25,410 bases of DNA from Saccoglossus kowalevskii (lineage: Eukaryota; Hemichordata; Enteropneusta; Harrimaniidae), in assembly GCF_000003605.2 (NCBI RefSeq), contig NW_003140811.1, forward strand, positions 1,335,979-1,361,388, in the 5' to 3' direction. Positions within the stretch are counted from its first letter, which is position 1; every line of letters begins with the position of its first letter. The notes under the pieces were generated by a model. That model was not told the DNA's origin. It saw only the letters and a list, made by a program, of their open reading frames with translations, and did not search any database. Both the position numbers and the translations under genes were made by a program. This document shows, piece by piece, positions 12,601 through 21,362 of the stretch.

Positions 12601-12755
12601 TCCTCAAAGTGTAATAGATACTCACGTTGAAAGTGCGCCCTCTTCGACAGGGGTCAACAATGGTGAAAGTTCATCTTTAGTGATAGGCCTGGGTCGCGTG
12701 ACAGAGACACTGGTCATACAACAGTTAGACCTCTTCGACGCAGACACACATCAAA
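12600..12755 (+). promoter_or_regulatory. 5' UTR / proximal promoter region of gene 2
   Basis: This less AT-rich stretch precedes the start codon. It contains two copies of 'cctcttcgac' (12639-12648 and 12730-12739). If transcribed, it has a short upstream frame, ATG 12660 to TAG 12680 (six codons), which could dampen translation. No clear TATA box is seen. The transcription start is unknown. Confidence 0.35.
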
Positions 12756-12843
12756 ATGGGAATGTTTTGGAAGTTTACAGGACTGTTTATTGTCAGCATT
12801 GCAATATACATTGCATACATATCGAGAGACACCTTTGACCCAG
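12756..12843 (+). CDS. HSD11B1L: Gene 2 coding exon 1: start codon and N-terminal membrane anchor
   Basis: ATG sits in a good context (tcaaaATGGGA). The 29 codons begin MGMFWKF, followed by a hydrophobic stretch rich in Ile, Val, Ala and Tyr, then SRDTFDP. The donor CAG|gtgaga leaves one base (phase 1), which joins AA at 15412 to make Glu, giving FDPESIRGKR. This matches the FDPxSLxG junction of vertebrate HSD11B1L. The exon is too short for a simple open-frame search. The phase match and the family-like junction support it. Confidence 0.88.
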
Positions 12844-15778
12844 GTGAGATAACACTATTACTTTGAAGCCACAGTGTGGCCCTTGACAACATAATAACAA
12901 TGGTCGGGTTCTTAAAGGGGCACCTTCCAGTTAAGATTAATTTCACAACAAATTTACTTTCTGGATTAAAATAACAATGGATAACAAAAGATAGATTAAC
13001 ATTGTAAACAACATAAACAATAGTGTCCCATGATTCTTTGGTGCAATCCCTGGGATTGAGCGGTTCCCCGTTAAGAGACCAAGACATGCATCAGTTGCAC
13101 GTATGTAACATGCGTTGAATGCATACATGGAGTGAATTATGGACAATCTTCAGGTAAACCCAATTATGGAGATAGTTTGTTGAATGCATACATGGAGTGA
13201 ATTATGGACAATCTTCAGGTAAACCCAATTATGGAGATAGTTTGTTACATTAACTTTATTGTAAAGGTAATTATGAGAAAAAACAACTTGAAATCACTAA
13301 AACATGTACAAATGTGATACAACATCTGAAACGTTCCATGTGTAACCTTGATTAAATGCAATGAGCCCTGGCATACAATTATATACACATAGATCGGTGA
13401 TGCAAGTTGTTTCAGCGTTACCAGGTTTGTATTAATGTAGTTTTTTTGTAATCGACAATATTGATTTATGTAATATTGTCTCAATTGACATAATTCCCAA
13501 GACAGACTACACAGACGTCGATTAGTGCCATATTTCTACTTACGTTTTGAAGGTCGACACAACTTCCGGGTTCCCGAGCGACCCACTGTAAAAATCTTTT
13601 CATGCATTATTTGCATAATAATAAAAACAAATAATTTTCAGATTTTCTTTAAATCCCAAAATACCCACGGGTCGTTCAGTTGACAGCACAGTTTATCTTT
13701 ACTATGTGTTTTCCCCCGTTTGAGACGAAAAACTATATTTTCGGCTTTTTCCATGATAGGACATGAACGTGAAGCTAATGTCGGTTTATAACTGAAACCG
13801 GGGCCATGTATACAGAGTTGGCAAAAAGCATTCAGTCTTCAGAAGTTCATTCACTTTATTTTGCTGTTGGTGAGCTGCTCCGCTAGGATTGCCCTTAAAA
13901 GTATTTTCGTGTGTGTGTGTGATCTCCTAGGTCTTCACGTATTAATTCTTCTGTGATTTTTTTGGCTGGCCTGGTTTTGCCCAAACTTGGCAGGCAGGTC
14001 ACACCTTCACTCTAGTTACGTAAAATCTGCAAACAAATATGACCCACTGTTGCCATAGCAACAGCCGGGGGGAATGTCAAATGTATCTCCTCCTACAAAT
14101 GTAGGATTAAATTCCTCAGACATAGCTCATTCTACTCAGTTTGAGTGTGGGCACAATGCTACTATTTGAAAGTTGGGGTAACTGGTCACCAGGAACGGCA
14201 TGTTAGCTCTTATGTGATTATTTTGGCTGTGTTGATCTGGTTCAAATTTGGCAGGTAAGTTATAGCTTCAGTCTAGTTAGTTGGTTGGTGAAATCCGAAA
14301 AAAAAATCCCGGCCCACCGTTGCCATGGCAACATACCCCAAAACTGATTGTTGTTAATACATTCGCGCCAAATGTATCTCGCCTAACAATTCAAGGAAAA
14401 GCTTCACTAAGCTTGAGTGTGGTCACTCTGCTAGGATTGCCTCTTTGTGTGTTTGCATGCATGTGTGATTTCCAGTGTCTTCACCTATTAGTTCTTCTGT
14501 GATGTTTTTGGCTGGGCCGATTTTGCTTAATCTCAGCAGGCAGGTCACACCTTCACTGTAGCTAGTAGGTAAAAATTAAAAATTGGAAACAATTCTGGCC
14601 CACCGTTGCCATAGCAACAGCCAACAAATTTATTTTTGAATAACTTCGCGCCAAATGCATCTCCTCCTACAAATTTAAGATTGAATACCTCATAGCGCAT
14701 TCTGCTCAACTTGAGTGTAGGCAAAATGTTACTATTTGATTTGTTTATATCTTCTTTCATTACCGTGAAATTTGAACTCAAAGTTGAGGTAACTTTTCAA
14801 CAGTAACCGCTTTTAACTCTTCTGTTCGCTCGAACTTGGCAGGAAGGTCGCACCTTCACTTGAAGACACAGCACACACACATAAAAGTGATTTTAAAGGC
14901 AATTCCAGTGGAGCAGATCGCCAATTATAATACTTACACTACGCCATCATCTGCATAACGACACATTTTATTTTCTTCCATTGTTTAGAGCCATTGTTTT
15001 TTTCTCAGTTTTAAGTAATCCCTATATTCATTCAACCCTTTACAGTGGAAAATTATTAATCACAATTCATCTTAGCGGTTAAGTAGAAGTCTGGTGCCAA
15101 AGTACGTACACTGCAATCATGTAGTTATGTTATTCCTACAGTTTAAAACACTCAATAATTTAATAGAGCGATTTAGGAGCAAAACAGTGTCTTGACTTTA
15201 TTTTTGAAAACTTAAAGGAACCGTAATGGTTGAACAAAACATATATGTAGCAACTGTCTACTCAAAGGCATGCTTCGCAATATTTTTATACTTTTGAAAT
15301 GGTAGTAGTGAAATAATTAGTAGTCATTGTTTGAATTCTTTATCAATACAACGATGTATGACAACTTCCGTTTCGTGAAATATGTTATAGTCTGATAAGT
15401 TTGTATTGCAGAAAGCATACGTGGGAAGCGAGTAGTTGTGACCGGTGCAAGTACCGGTATTGGAGAAAAAGTCGCCTACCAATATGCAAAGCTGGGAGCC
15501 AATATATTAATCACTGCTCGGAGAGAGAACCTACTTAAACAGGTGGGTGTTATCATTATTATATGCCATCTGCAGAACATTTTGCATTTCAAAATGCACT
15601 TAGAGTTATTGTTTGTACTCTGTAATACTGCCACTGAATTTCATCATTTTGTAAGTATCCATACAATATATGCATTAAAATGGGGCACAACTAAGACGAA
15701 TTTCATTATTAGTAAACGTTCACCATATTTGCATCATATACTTTAGCATTGTCTTCTGACATTGATGAAATAATATAT

Positions 15779-15845
<67 letters not shown>

Positions 15846-18167
15846 CGTTTGGTTGAGACACATTTTTCAGGAAAAGAAGTCTCTCAATCGATGCATTATT
15901 TAACACAATTTGTTTTCCACAGTGTATTTTTGTCATGAAAAACGATTTTATTTAACCTTTTTAGTAAAATATACCAGGAAAAAATAAAACATAACAAATG
16001 CTTTGCTCGCTCTATTAACGCGTTTTAAAATTTGTTGACCATTGTTCATTTTTTTGTATTTCTAAGTCAGTATATAGAGATATATTCTGATGAAAATAAT
16101 AATTTATTTTCAATGCAGGTAGTAAAGAAATGTTTAGACTTGGGTGCTCAATCCGCACATTACATTTCTCTGGACATGCAAGTCATTAACGAGACTGGTA
16201 AATTGATAACTGAAGCTGAGAAGACACTCGGTGGATTGGATTATCTCGTTTTAAACCACGCTCTCTACAGCTTGGAATTATGGGATGGCGATATCGAGGG
16301 ACTTCAGGCACTAATGAATATCAACTTTGTGTCCTATGTGAATCTAGCAACCAAAGCACTACCCATGCTGTCTGAGTCTAATGGTAGCATCGCTGTGGTC
16401 TCAGCTGGTACAAGTGAGTCATTTCGTGTTGTGTTTTCCATGGAAATAACTAATTATATTCACTAGTTCGTGATTGTGCGTGTCTTTCGTATTCATCATA
16501 AGTCCAATAGGAAACAGTCAATTATTGTTTTTTTCATTCCTACTTTTGTCCTGATTAGCAGCGCGTTCATCTTTAGCTTGTATCAATTATAATTTACATG
16601 CTCATATAATATTAGTACGCAAACAGGTTAAATTTTTGTTAAAGCAAAAATATTAGTAACGCGTGTTCATTCGGTACCACAAAGGTTATTTAGATCAGTA
16701 CAACATGGATGAAAACAAAATAATAAAAACGTAGTTTAAAATTAACATTGTTTAACACACTTTGCACCGAAAAAAAACGAATGGCATATAATCTTCGTGT
16801 CATAGAATACATCGAGTGACTAGTGGGTATTTGCATTATTGTACTCTACTTTCAACAGAGTATGCAAAGTAAATAAAGTATGAATTATTATGACCAGTCG
16901 GTTGGAAATCCTGATTCGAACTGTGGAAGCACATTTGAATACCTGATACCCATCCTCCTTCGTTCAAAGTTAAAACATAGATAATTTTTTTCCCGTTTTA
17001 AATTCCCGTTATTAACATTGTTGAAAGACGGGTGCTATATTAAATCATCGAAAATAAAGTATTCTTGTGACGATGTTTTTATGATTTGCAGTTAAAAGGC
17101 ATACTTTGGTCCGAGCCAAACATTACCTAACCCTCGTATTCAATTGTTTTATCTAAACACACATCACAGCTCAGTACAGAATACGCAGTGTGCTTATGAT
17201 ATCGGTAACCTCTCCCAGTAACTTGACGTATGATAATTTGAATTATTTTTTTCTAACAATTTGTTGAACGTTTACTGAAGTCTTCATTAGCACCAATGTC
17301 TGAATTGGTCAGATTTGACAATGATTAATTTAACCCACTAATCAGCGGTATTTAGATCATTGGCCCGGTGAAATTAAACGATGTCCGTGAGTTTAAAAGT
17401 TGATCACATTATCCCCAAGATTTCCCAACTCTCGTTTGGCAATTTTTTTTGATACATAAAAACACTAAAGCTTTATAACTAAAATCATATTAGCTAATTG
17501 ATGTCAACGCCATGATATGCAGTAGACGATTAGAGTGTATATTGATCTAGCAACAATACAAACAATGTCAAAAGATAATAAAGGCGGATTAAAAAGCAAC
17601 AACAAGTCAACAATGACAAACCATGATTTTCGCAACCAGAGTAAATGTAAGGCAACAGACGGACTACTGGTGAGAATGAACATACCAGAAAGAAACTGCG
17701 GACCATAACTTAGTGAGTGAGTGAGTGGAAACTAAGAGTGTTCATTAATTGTTCGTAGAATTATTATCATTGTTTTGTTGTTCTTTTTTCTTGCAGGTTT
17801 GTTTAGTTTGCCTGGTGTTATTGCCCATTCTGCCTCCAAACAAGCATTGAATGGGTTCTTTGAAGGATTCAGGCTTGAACTCAATTATAAGGAACTAAAT
17901 GTATCTGTAACACTGCTTTTTCTTGGCGGTGTAGCCACTGATCATGCCATTGATCTGGTACAAGATCGTGACATGTTGGCACAATTCGGCGATCCAGATG
18001 AGGCTGCCGCTTTCATCATGAAAGCTACGAGTTCCAAACAGACATGGGCTTACTACCCTTGGGCTGCAGTCAGAATTCCTGAAATAATACATACTATTTC
18101 ACGTGATCTATGTGATATCATGATGACAAACTCGTTTTTCCCGATGTTGAGAATGCTGAAGATATAA
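12756..18167 (+). CDS. HSD11B1L: SDR gene 2, 11-beta-HSD1-like (HSD11B1L type), complete, catalytic Tyr replaced by His
   Basis: Coding exons are join(12756..12843, 15412..15542, 16119..16413, 17797..18167): 885 bp, 294 residues plus TAA, close to the 292 of human 11-beta-HSD1. Residues 7-22 form a single N-terminal membrane anchor. FDPESIRGKR leads into TGASTGIG (40-47); Arg66 corresponds to the NADP-binding Arg of 11-beta-HSD1. Asn119-His, Asn142 in NFVSYV and Lys186 are kept. The usual catalytic Ser is Ala169 and the catalytic Tyr is His182 (HSASK). All splice sites are GT-AG and the frame is open, so decay, if any, is confined to the active site. The gene may encode a pseudoenzyme or one with altered chemistry. 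Confidence 0.93.
12912..13074. mobile_element. 155-bp T2-like MITE with TTAA target duplications
   Basis: TTAA at 12912-12915 and at 13071-13074 flank 12916-13070. The inner ends are inverted repeats: left AGGGGCACC, right (reverse complement) CGGGGAACC. TTAA plus TTAAAGG-type ends are the hallmarks of T2-family MITEs described in other animals. Its right half carries the block 'tccctgggatt' and its neighbours that recur inverted at 1195-1226. The element is noncoding. Confidence 0.7.
13114..13246. repeat. Perfect 65-bp tandem duplication
   Basis: The segment starting 'gttgaatgcatacatggag' at 13114 repeats without mismatch from 13179, with a 65-bp period and just over two copies. It lies in intron 1 of gene 2 and is either very recent or an assembly artefact. 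Confidence 0.92.
14049..14062. promoter_or_regulatory. X-box-like (RFX) motif, repeat unit 1
   Basis: GTTGCCATAGCAAC, one base off the perfect palindromic RFX consensus GTTGCCATGGCAAC. It sits inside the transposon's first internal unit. It is a motif match only. Confidence 0.45.
14319..14332. promoter_or_regulatory. Perfect palindromic X-box (RFX) motif, repeat unit 2
   Basis: GTTGCCATGGCAAC is an exact 14-bp palindrome identical to the canonical full-site RFX consensus. It lies 270 bp from the unit-1 site. Confidence 0.5.
14605..14618. promoter_or_regulatory. X-box-like (RFX) motif, repeat unit 3
   Basis: GTTGCCATAGCAAC, identical to the unit-1 site and 286 bp after the unit-2 site. Like the others, it is preceded by 'cccac' or 'cccacc', so the motif is part of the repeat consensus. 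Confidence 0.45.
15008..15411 (+). repeat. 3' part of intron 1 of gene 2, paralogous to 1-388
   Basis: Similarity to 1-388 begins just beyond the 1.06-kb transposon and continues to the acceptor of exon 2. The transposon therefore lies at or near the left limit of visible intron similarity. In gene 1 that position falls off the window, so an empty site cannot be tested here. Confidence 0.8.
15412..15542 (+). CDS. HSD11B1L: Gene 2 coding exon 2: Rossmann nucleotide-binding start
   Basis: The acceptor is tattgcag before 15412 and the donor CAG|gtgggt after 15542. It encodes residues 30 (split Glu) to 73: SIRGKRVVV, TGASTGIG, VAYQYAKLGAN and TARRENLLKQ. About 96% of bases match exon 2 of gene 1. 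Thr44 replaces the Lys44 of 11-beta-HSD1. Confidence 0.94.
15784..15841. repeat. (AT)n microsatellite
   Basis: About 29 uninterrupted TA dinucleotides in intron 2 of gene 2. They sit where gene 1 has a short AT stretch ('atataatatatatgtg', 765-780). Confidence 0.95.
16119..16413 (+). CDS. HSD11B1L: Gene 2 coding exon 3: central SDR core
   Basis: The acceptor is aatgcag before 16119 and the donor A|gtgagt after 16413 (phase 1). It encodes residues 74-171 with LGGLDYLVLNHA (110-121), NFVSYV (Asn142) and strand beta-5 ending VVSAGT. Ala169 occupies the catalytic Ser position. Length equals that of gene 1 exon 3 (295 bp). Confidence 0.94.
16414..17796 (+). other. Intron 3 of gene 2
   Basis: A 1383-bp GT-AG intron with patchy similarity to intron 3 of gene 1. 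A short (gtga)n run lies near 17712-17727. No other exon or element is recognised. Confidence 0.65.
17797..18167 (+). CDS. HSD11B1L: Gene 2 terminal exon: His in place of catalytic Tyr
   Basis: The acceptor cttgcag precedes 17797; the exon has 371 bp to TAA at 18165-18167. It encodes LPGVIAHSASKQALNGFFEG, a beta-6 strand ending LFLGG, VATDHAIDL, FGDP, AYYPW and a C-terminus ending MLRMLKI. The CAT codon at 17826-17828 replaces TAT at 4688-4690 of gene 1 by a single T-to-C change. Lys186 (AAA, 17838-17840) is kept. Confidence 0.95.
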
Positions 18168-18216
18168 GATACATTACTTAAACAAGTACTCTTCAAACAA
18201 AGAGTCTGTCATATCG

Positions 18217-18222
18217 AATAAA
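18217..18222 (+). promoter_or_regulatory. Candidate poly(A) signal, gene 2 proximal
   Basis: AATAAA 50 bases after the stop, in the same 'atatcgaataaa' context as gene 1. Confidence 0.6.
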
Positions 18223-18235
18223 CACATGTAGCATA

Positions 18236-18272
18236 GTGACGTCAGCGATGCATGGATGAAATGAACAGATTG
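18236..18272 (+). repeat. Conserved 3' flank block after gene 2, with a CRE-like palindrome
   Basis: It contains TGACGTCA at 18237-18244 followed by 'gatgcatggatgaa' and 'acagattg'. It matches 5104-5142 (+), which has TGGCGTCA, and 22628-22665 (-), which keeps TGACGTCA. Similarity to the inverted copy continues to about 18360 ('catcttaaaatatat', 'cttgatca'). Confidence 0.72.
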
Positions 18273-18460
18273 ACATATAAATATACATGTATTGTATATG
18301 TTGCATCATCTTAAAATATATTTTAGCCATTTCTATTTGTTTTTATATCTTGATCATGGGGTATGATGTATGCTGTCACTAAAAACTATTAACACTGACT
18401 TGTTATATAAACTCTTGGTTGTGTTTCAATGTTACAACTTCGAAAATGATTTAACACCGG

Positions 18461-18680
18461 CAAATACTAAATTATTGTACTTAATCACAGTTATACCTCT
18501 GTCAAATACACTCACTCAGTCATGTGTTGAAATAAACAGATTTGTTCCACTTTTTTCATGATTTAAAATCTGCAAACACTAAACTATTGTACTTAATCAT
18601 TGTTGTATTCCTGTCAAATACCTGTGCCCTCACTCAATCATGTACATGTAATGAAATAAACAGATTTGTTTCACTTTTTT
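18461..18680 (+). repeat. 112-bp-period tandem duplication carrying two distal AATAAA signals
   Basis: Unit 1 (18461-18556) and unit 2 (18573-18680) both run from 'caaatactaaa'/'caaacactaaa' through 'attgtacttaatca' to 'gaaataaacagatttgtt' and 'cacttttt'. AATAAA occurs in each (18531-18536 and near 18656). Gene 1 has only one such segment (about 5250-5330), so duplication followed the gene split. Confidence 0.85.
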
Positions 18681-20000
18681 ATGTCACAACTATCTATGAG
18701 TAATTATTTAGTTTATCGAGTGCTGTTTCTTGATATGTTGAGTCTAGTCAGTGATACTAATGCATTGTGTTTATTCAAATTTTAAAAAAGGCCTGTTTAT
18801 ATTTCTAAATATGCAAAAATGAGCTTCGGAAGTTACAATTCACATTCCCTCACTGATTACTGTGATCACCATAACAATGATAAAATCAGTTGTTATGGAA
18901 ACACATCTTGAAATATTGCAATCTTAAAGCTAGCCTACATTGAAGGTCACCAAATCAAATATACATTTCATTGCTGTGAGCACTCAAGACCAATGTGTTA
19001 TGTGAACATGTCTATTCATTTTTGTTCAACTGTGGTATGCACATTAAACATGTTATAACACATGCCAATGACAATTTGTTTCACAATTCAAAATGATCAG
19101 TTTTAAGATATACCGTTTTATTTATTCTTAACACATTCATCAAGCTCGTTTGAATACAGCCATTATCGCCTATCGCCGACACGAATACACGGTTAATAAA
19201 AGATGAAGACGGCGAAAATATGCACACACTGCAGAGATAGAAAACATGTAATATTCTCACTGATATATTTGTAAAATATTTGTAAATAATAATGCATTTT
19301 AAAAAACATTATGCTAATATATTCACGATGCGTCAATTCCTGTGCTCGTGAGTAGTCATTACTTTCTAGGTGACCTGCTTTTATTTTAGGGAAATGTGCT
19401 AATTTTCATGCTTTTTGATTGAAGCAAAAATTGAGATAACGGAATGTTTTGTTTTCGACAAAACTTTTTTCAGTAAAATTATAAATATATACTGATCGTT
19501 ATTATCTTAATACATGTATAACTTGTGAATTTAGGCTAACTCTGGTTCATAGTCCTATGCACGGGCGTATTTACTCTCATAGGGTTGGACCATTCAGCCT
19601 CTGTAAATTAGTCATATTAGAATGACTGAAGATTGTTTTTGAAAAGATAGGCGTAGAATGTATGCAATGTGTAAAATTAGAAACAATTAGAAGAGTGACA
19701 CAAATGTGCTGGTAAAAAGCTTAAGTAAGTTTATTCCCATAGGAATAGTATGAACGGTCAATACAAACAACGTTCCTTTTTCCCTGAATGTATGAACATA
19801 TTCATTTTGTTTAGTGCAATTACCTGACCTTGTTTGTTGAAAACCATTTATATGTTTTATATGTTACGTAATGAATGTTCGAGCACACATCAAATAGTGT
19901 TCAATCATAAAACAACTGTGTAATAATGTCAGCATCCTTTATTTTATGTTTTTGTCATATTACCTCAAACCCTGCAAATGGGATCATGGGAAGAAATGGT
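18681..20000. other. Convergent spacer, no recognised gene
   Basis: Up to about 18960 it is similar to the flank of gene 1 ('tttctaaatatg', 'ttaaagctagcct'). Beyond that it is AT-rich, with no open frame or motif I can support. Confidence 0.5.
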
Positions 20001-20046
20001 GTGAATTGTGATAACTGTCATGAAGGTGACTGACAGGTCATACTTG

Positions 20047-20177
20047 TTTCAACTCTGGAAGGACAGTGGGTTCTACCAGGTGTGTTTGTAATTTACATAA
20101 CAAAAGGTGTTTACAACTTTGGAAGGAGAATTGGAATCTACCAGGTGTGCTGTTATTTGAATAACAAAGGATGTTTA
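20047..20177. repeat. Diverged 64-bp tandem duplication
   Basis: The motif 'caact(c/t)tggaagga' followed by 'ctaccaggtgtg' and 'ataacaaa' occurs twice, at 20050 and 20114, a 64-bp period with scattered differences. Confidence 0.7.
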
Positions 20178-20300
20178 TGATCTACTGAGTTGCCTACGTG
20201 ATACAGCTGCTAGCAAGATCACATTCTGATTGGCTTATGTGGAAACCCGGGTGGTGTCACTGCCTATAAATTGGACAGACTCAGGACAGTTTGGGTCGAT

Positions 20301-20340
20301 CATTTCAACTTGGTTTCCGTCATTTCAACTTGCTTTCCTG
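20301..20340. repeat. 20-bp tandem pair just downstream of a TATA box
   Basis: 'catttcaacttggtttccgt' is followed directly by 'catttcaacttgctttcctg'. It starts about 30 bases beyond the TATAAA at 20265. Confidence 0.8.
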
Positions 20341-20848
20341 TGTGTTCTGCTACGACATTGTTTGACAAGTGATACAGGCTACAACCATCATTCTGTGAGA
20401 CTTGTATGAACTGCTCTGCGATCTCCTGCTTCCAGCGGTGCCCTCCAGAATACCAGCGTTTCTCTGCAAGCAAGACTCCTGTATTTCTACCTTGTTGTGT
20501 TGCAGAAGCCATTGACTGTCGTCCATTAATACACCCTGGAACTGTGAGTTATCCCCAATGCACACTTCCCTAAGCAATCACCTATTTTAGTGACTTTATT
20601 CATTGTATTTTTCTGTGCTTCATTTCTTGTAATTATTTTGAGAGGTATTAAAGCCAGGAGCTTTAACTCGATATTTTGGTGTATGTGTATTTAATTTCCA
20701 GTACTATCGTCTTGTCTACCCCATACTAGCAGTGAAAGAACCCCCTGTCCAGTGTTGAGTTCTATGTGTGTTCCTCTCAATTGTGATAAGTAGGCCTTAC
20801 ACTGTGACAATTAATCTGTAAATATCATATGTAACACTCATAATTTTT

Positions 20849-20952
20849 TCTCCGAGCAGGGGTCCGTATATTAGCTCCAAGTGTTGCATATTGGTAGGCG
20901 ACAAAACCCCTAATAGCACCAGTCACAATCATTCGCTTCACACGTATACTCT
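20849..20952 (-). pseudogene. Orphan, decayed SDR exon 2 on the minus strand
   Basis: Read on the minus strand after an acceptor-like tattgtag, the frame gives SIRVKRMIVTGAIRG, then FVAYQYATLGANIRT and PARR. This is unmistakably exon 2 of the local family. Nine bases are missing within the Gly-rich loop (TGASTGIG becomes TGAIRGF), Gly34 is Val, and the sequence departs from the family after the second Arg of ARR, losing LLKQ and the donor. No exon 3 or 4 follows on this strand down to gene 2. It is a relic of an inverted duplication, and not functional as a cofactor-binding exon. Confidence 0.85.
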
Positions 20953-21342
20953 CTACAATAAATAGACACATTATATATTCCACTGCAAAATAAAATAAGC
21001 AGGTATGTTATCTCTGAATTAACTGTTTTAAATCAACCCACATATATCATTCATTTCAATATACGTGCAAAGATGTACGAACATGGATGAGATGTTCAAT
21101 AATAACCCTTTATCTTTGGATTTTACTAAATATGATTTGTAAATCAACTGATGAATAGTACAACAAGAATTGTCAATGACAAATATGAATGTCACTGCAT
21201 GCGTTTACTCTATAACATTATGATAGATATGGTTGAAAATGACTAAACAAGAGACGGACAATACCACTATTGCCTTATCTGAGCTGGAGCACAACAACAA
21301 ATATTAATGTCGTGCGTTTACTTTGACCCTACAACATATAAT

Positions 21343-21362
21343 TATATATATATATATATATA
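21343..21362. repeat. Short (TA)n microsatellite
   Basis: Ten TA dinucleotides in otherwise featureless AT-rich DNA (about 20960-22620, where I see no gene). Confidence 0.9.

Larger units (their letters stand above)
13867..14924. mobile_element. 1.06-kb nonautonomous DNA transposon with about 50-bp TIRs and internal repeats
   Basis: The left end (from 13867, 'ttggtgagctgctccgctag', followed by 'attgcccttaaaa' and a GT run) matches the reverse complement of the right end (to 14924, 'ttggcgatctgctccactgg', followed by 'attgcctttaaaa' and a GT run). Inside are about three and a half diverged units, 270-290 bp apart, each with 'cttctgtgat..tttggctg', a 'ggcaggcaggtcacaccttcact'-like box, a 14-bp palindrome-like box and 'ccaaatgtatctcctcctac'. 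No transposase is encoded. A clear target-site duplication was not found. Confidence 0.68.
20008..20809 (+). mobile_element. Solo-LTR-like segment (tentative)
   Basis: The segment begins TGTGATAACTG and ends CTGTGACA. It has an inverted CCAAT box (ATTGG, 20229-20233), a TATA box (TATAAA, 20265-20270) about 36 bases downstream, and ATTAAA (20647-20652) about 380 bases after the TATA box: the order expected of U3, R and U5. It is more GC-rich than its surroundings. No clean target duplication, primer-binding site or coding body is visible, so a promoter-bearing noncoding locus is an alternative. Confidence 0.3.

Noticed and set aside
14281-14781. Open frames inside the 1.06-kb repeat element
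   Set aside because: They lie across noncoding internal repeats and show no transposase-like features.
20300-20577. Overlapping minus-strand frames of 70 and 75 codons
   Set aside because: They are antisense to the LTR-like segment, with no family resemblance. GC content accounts for their length.
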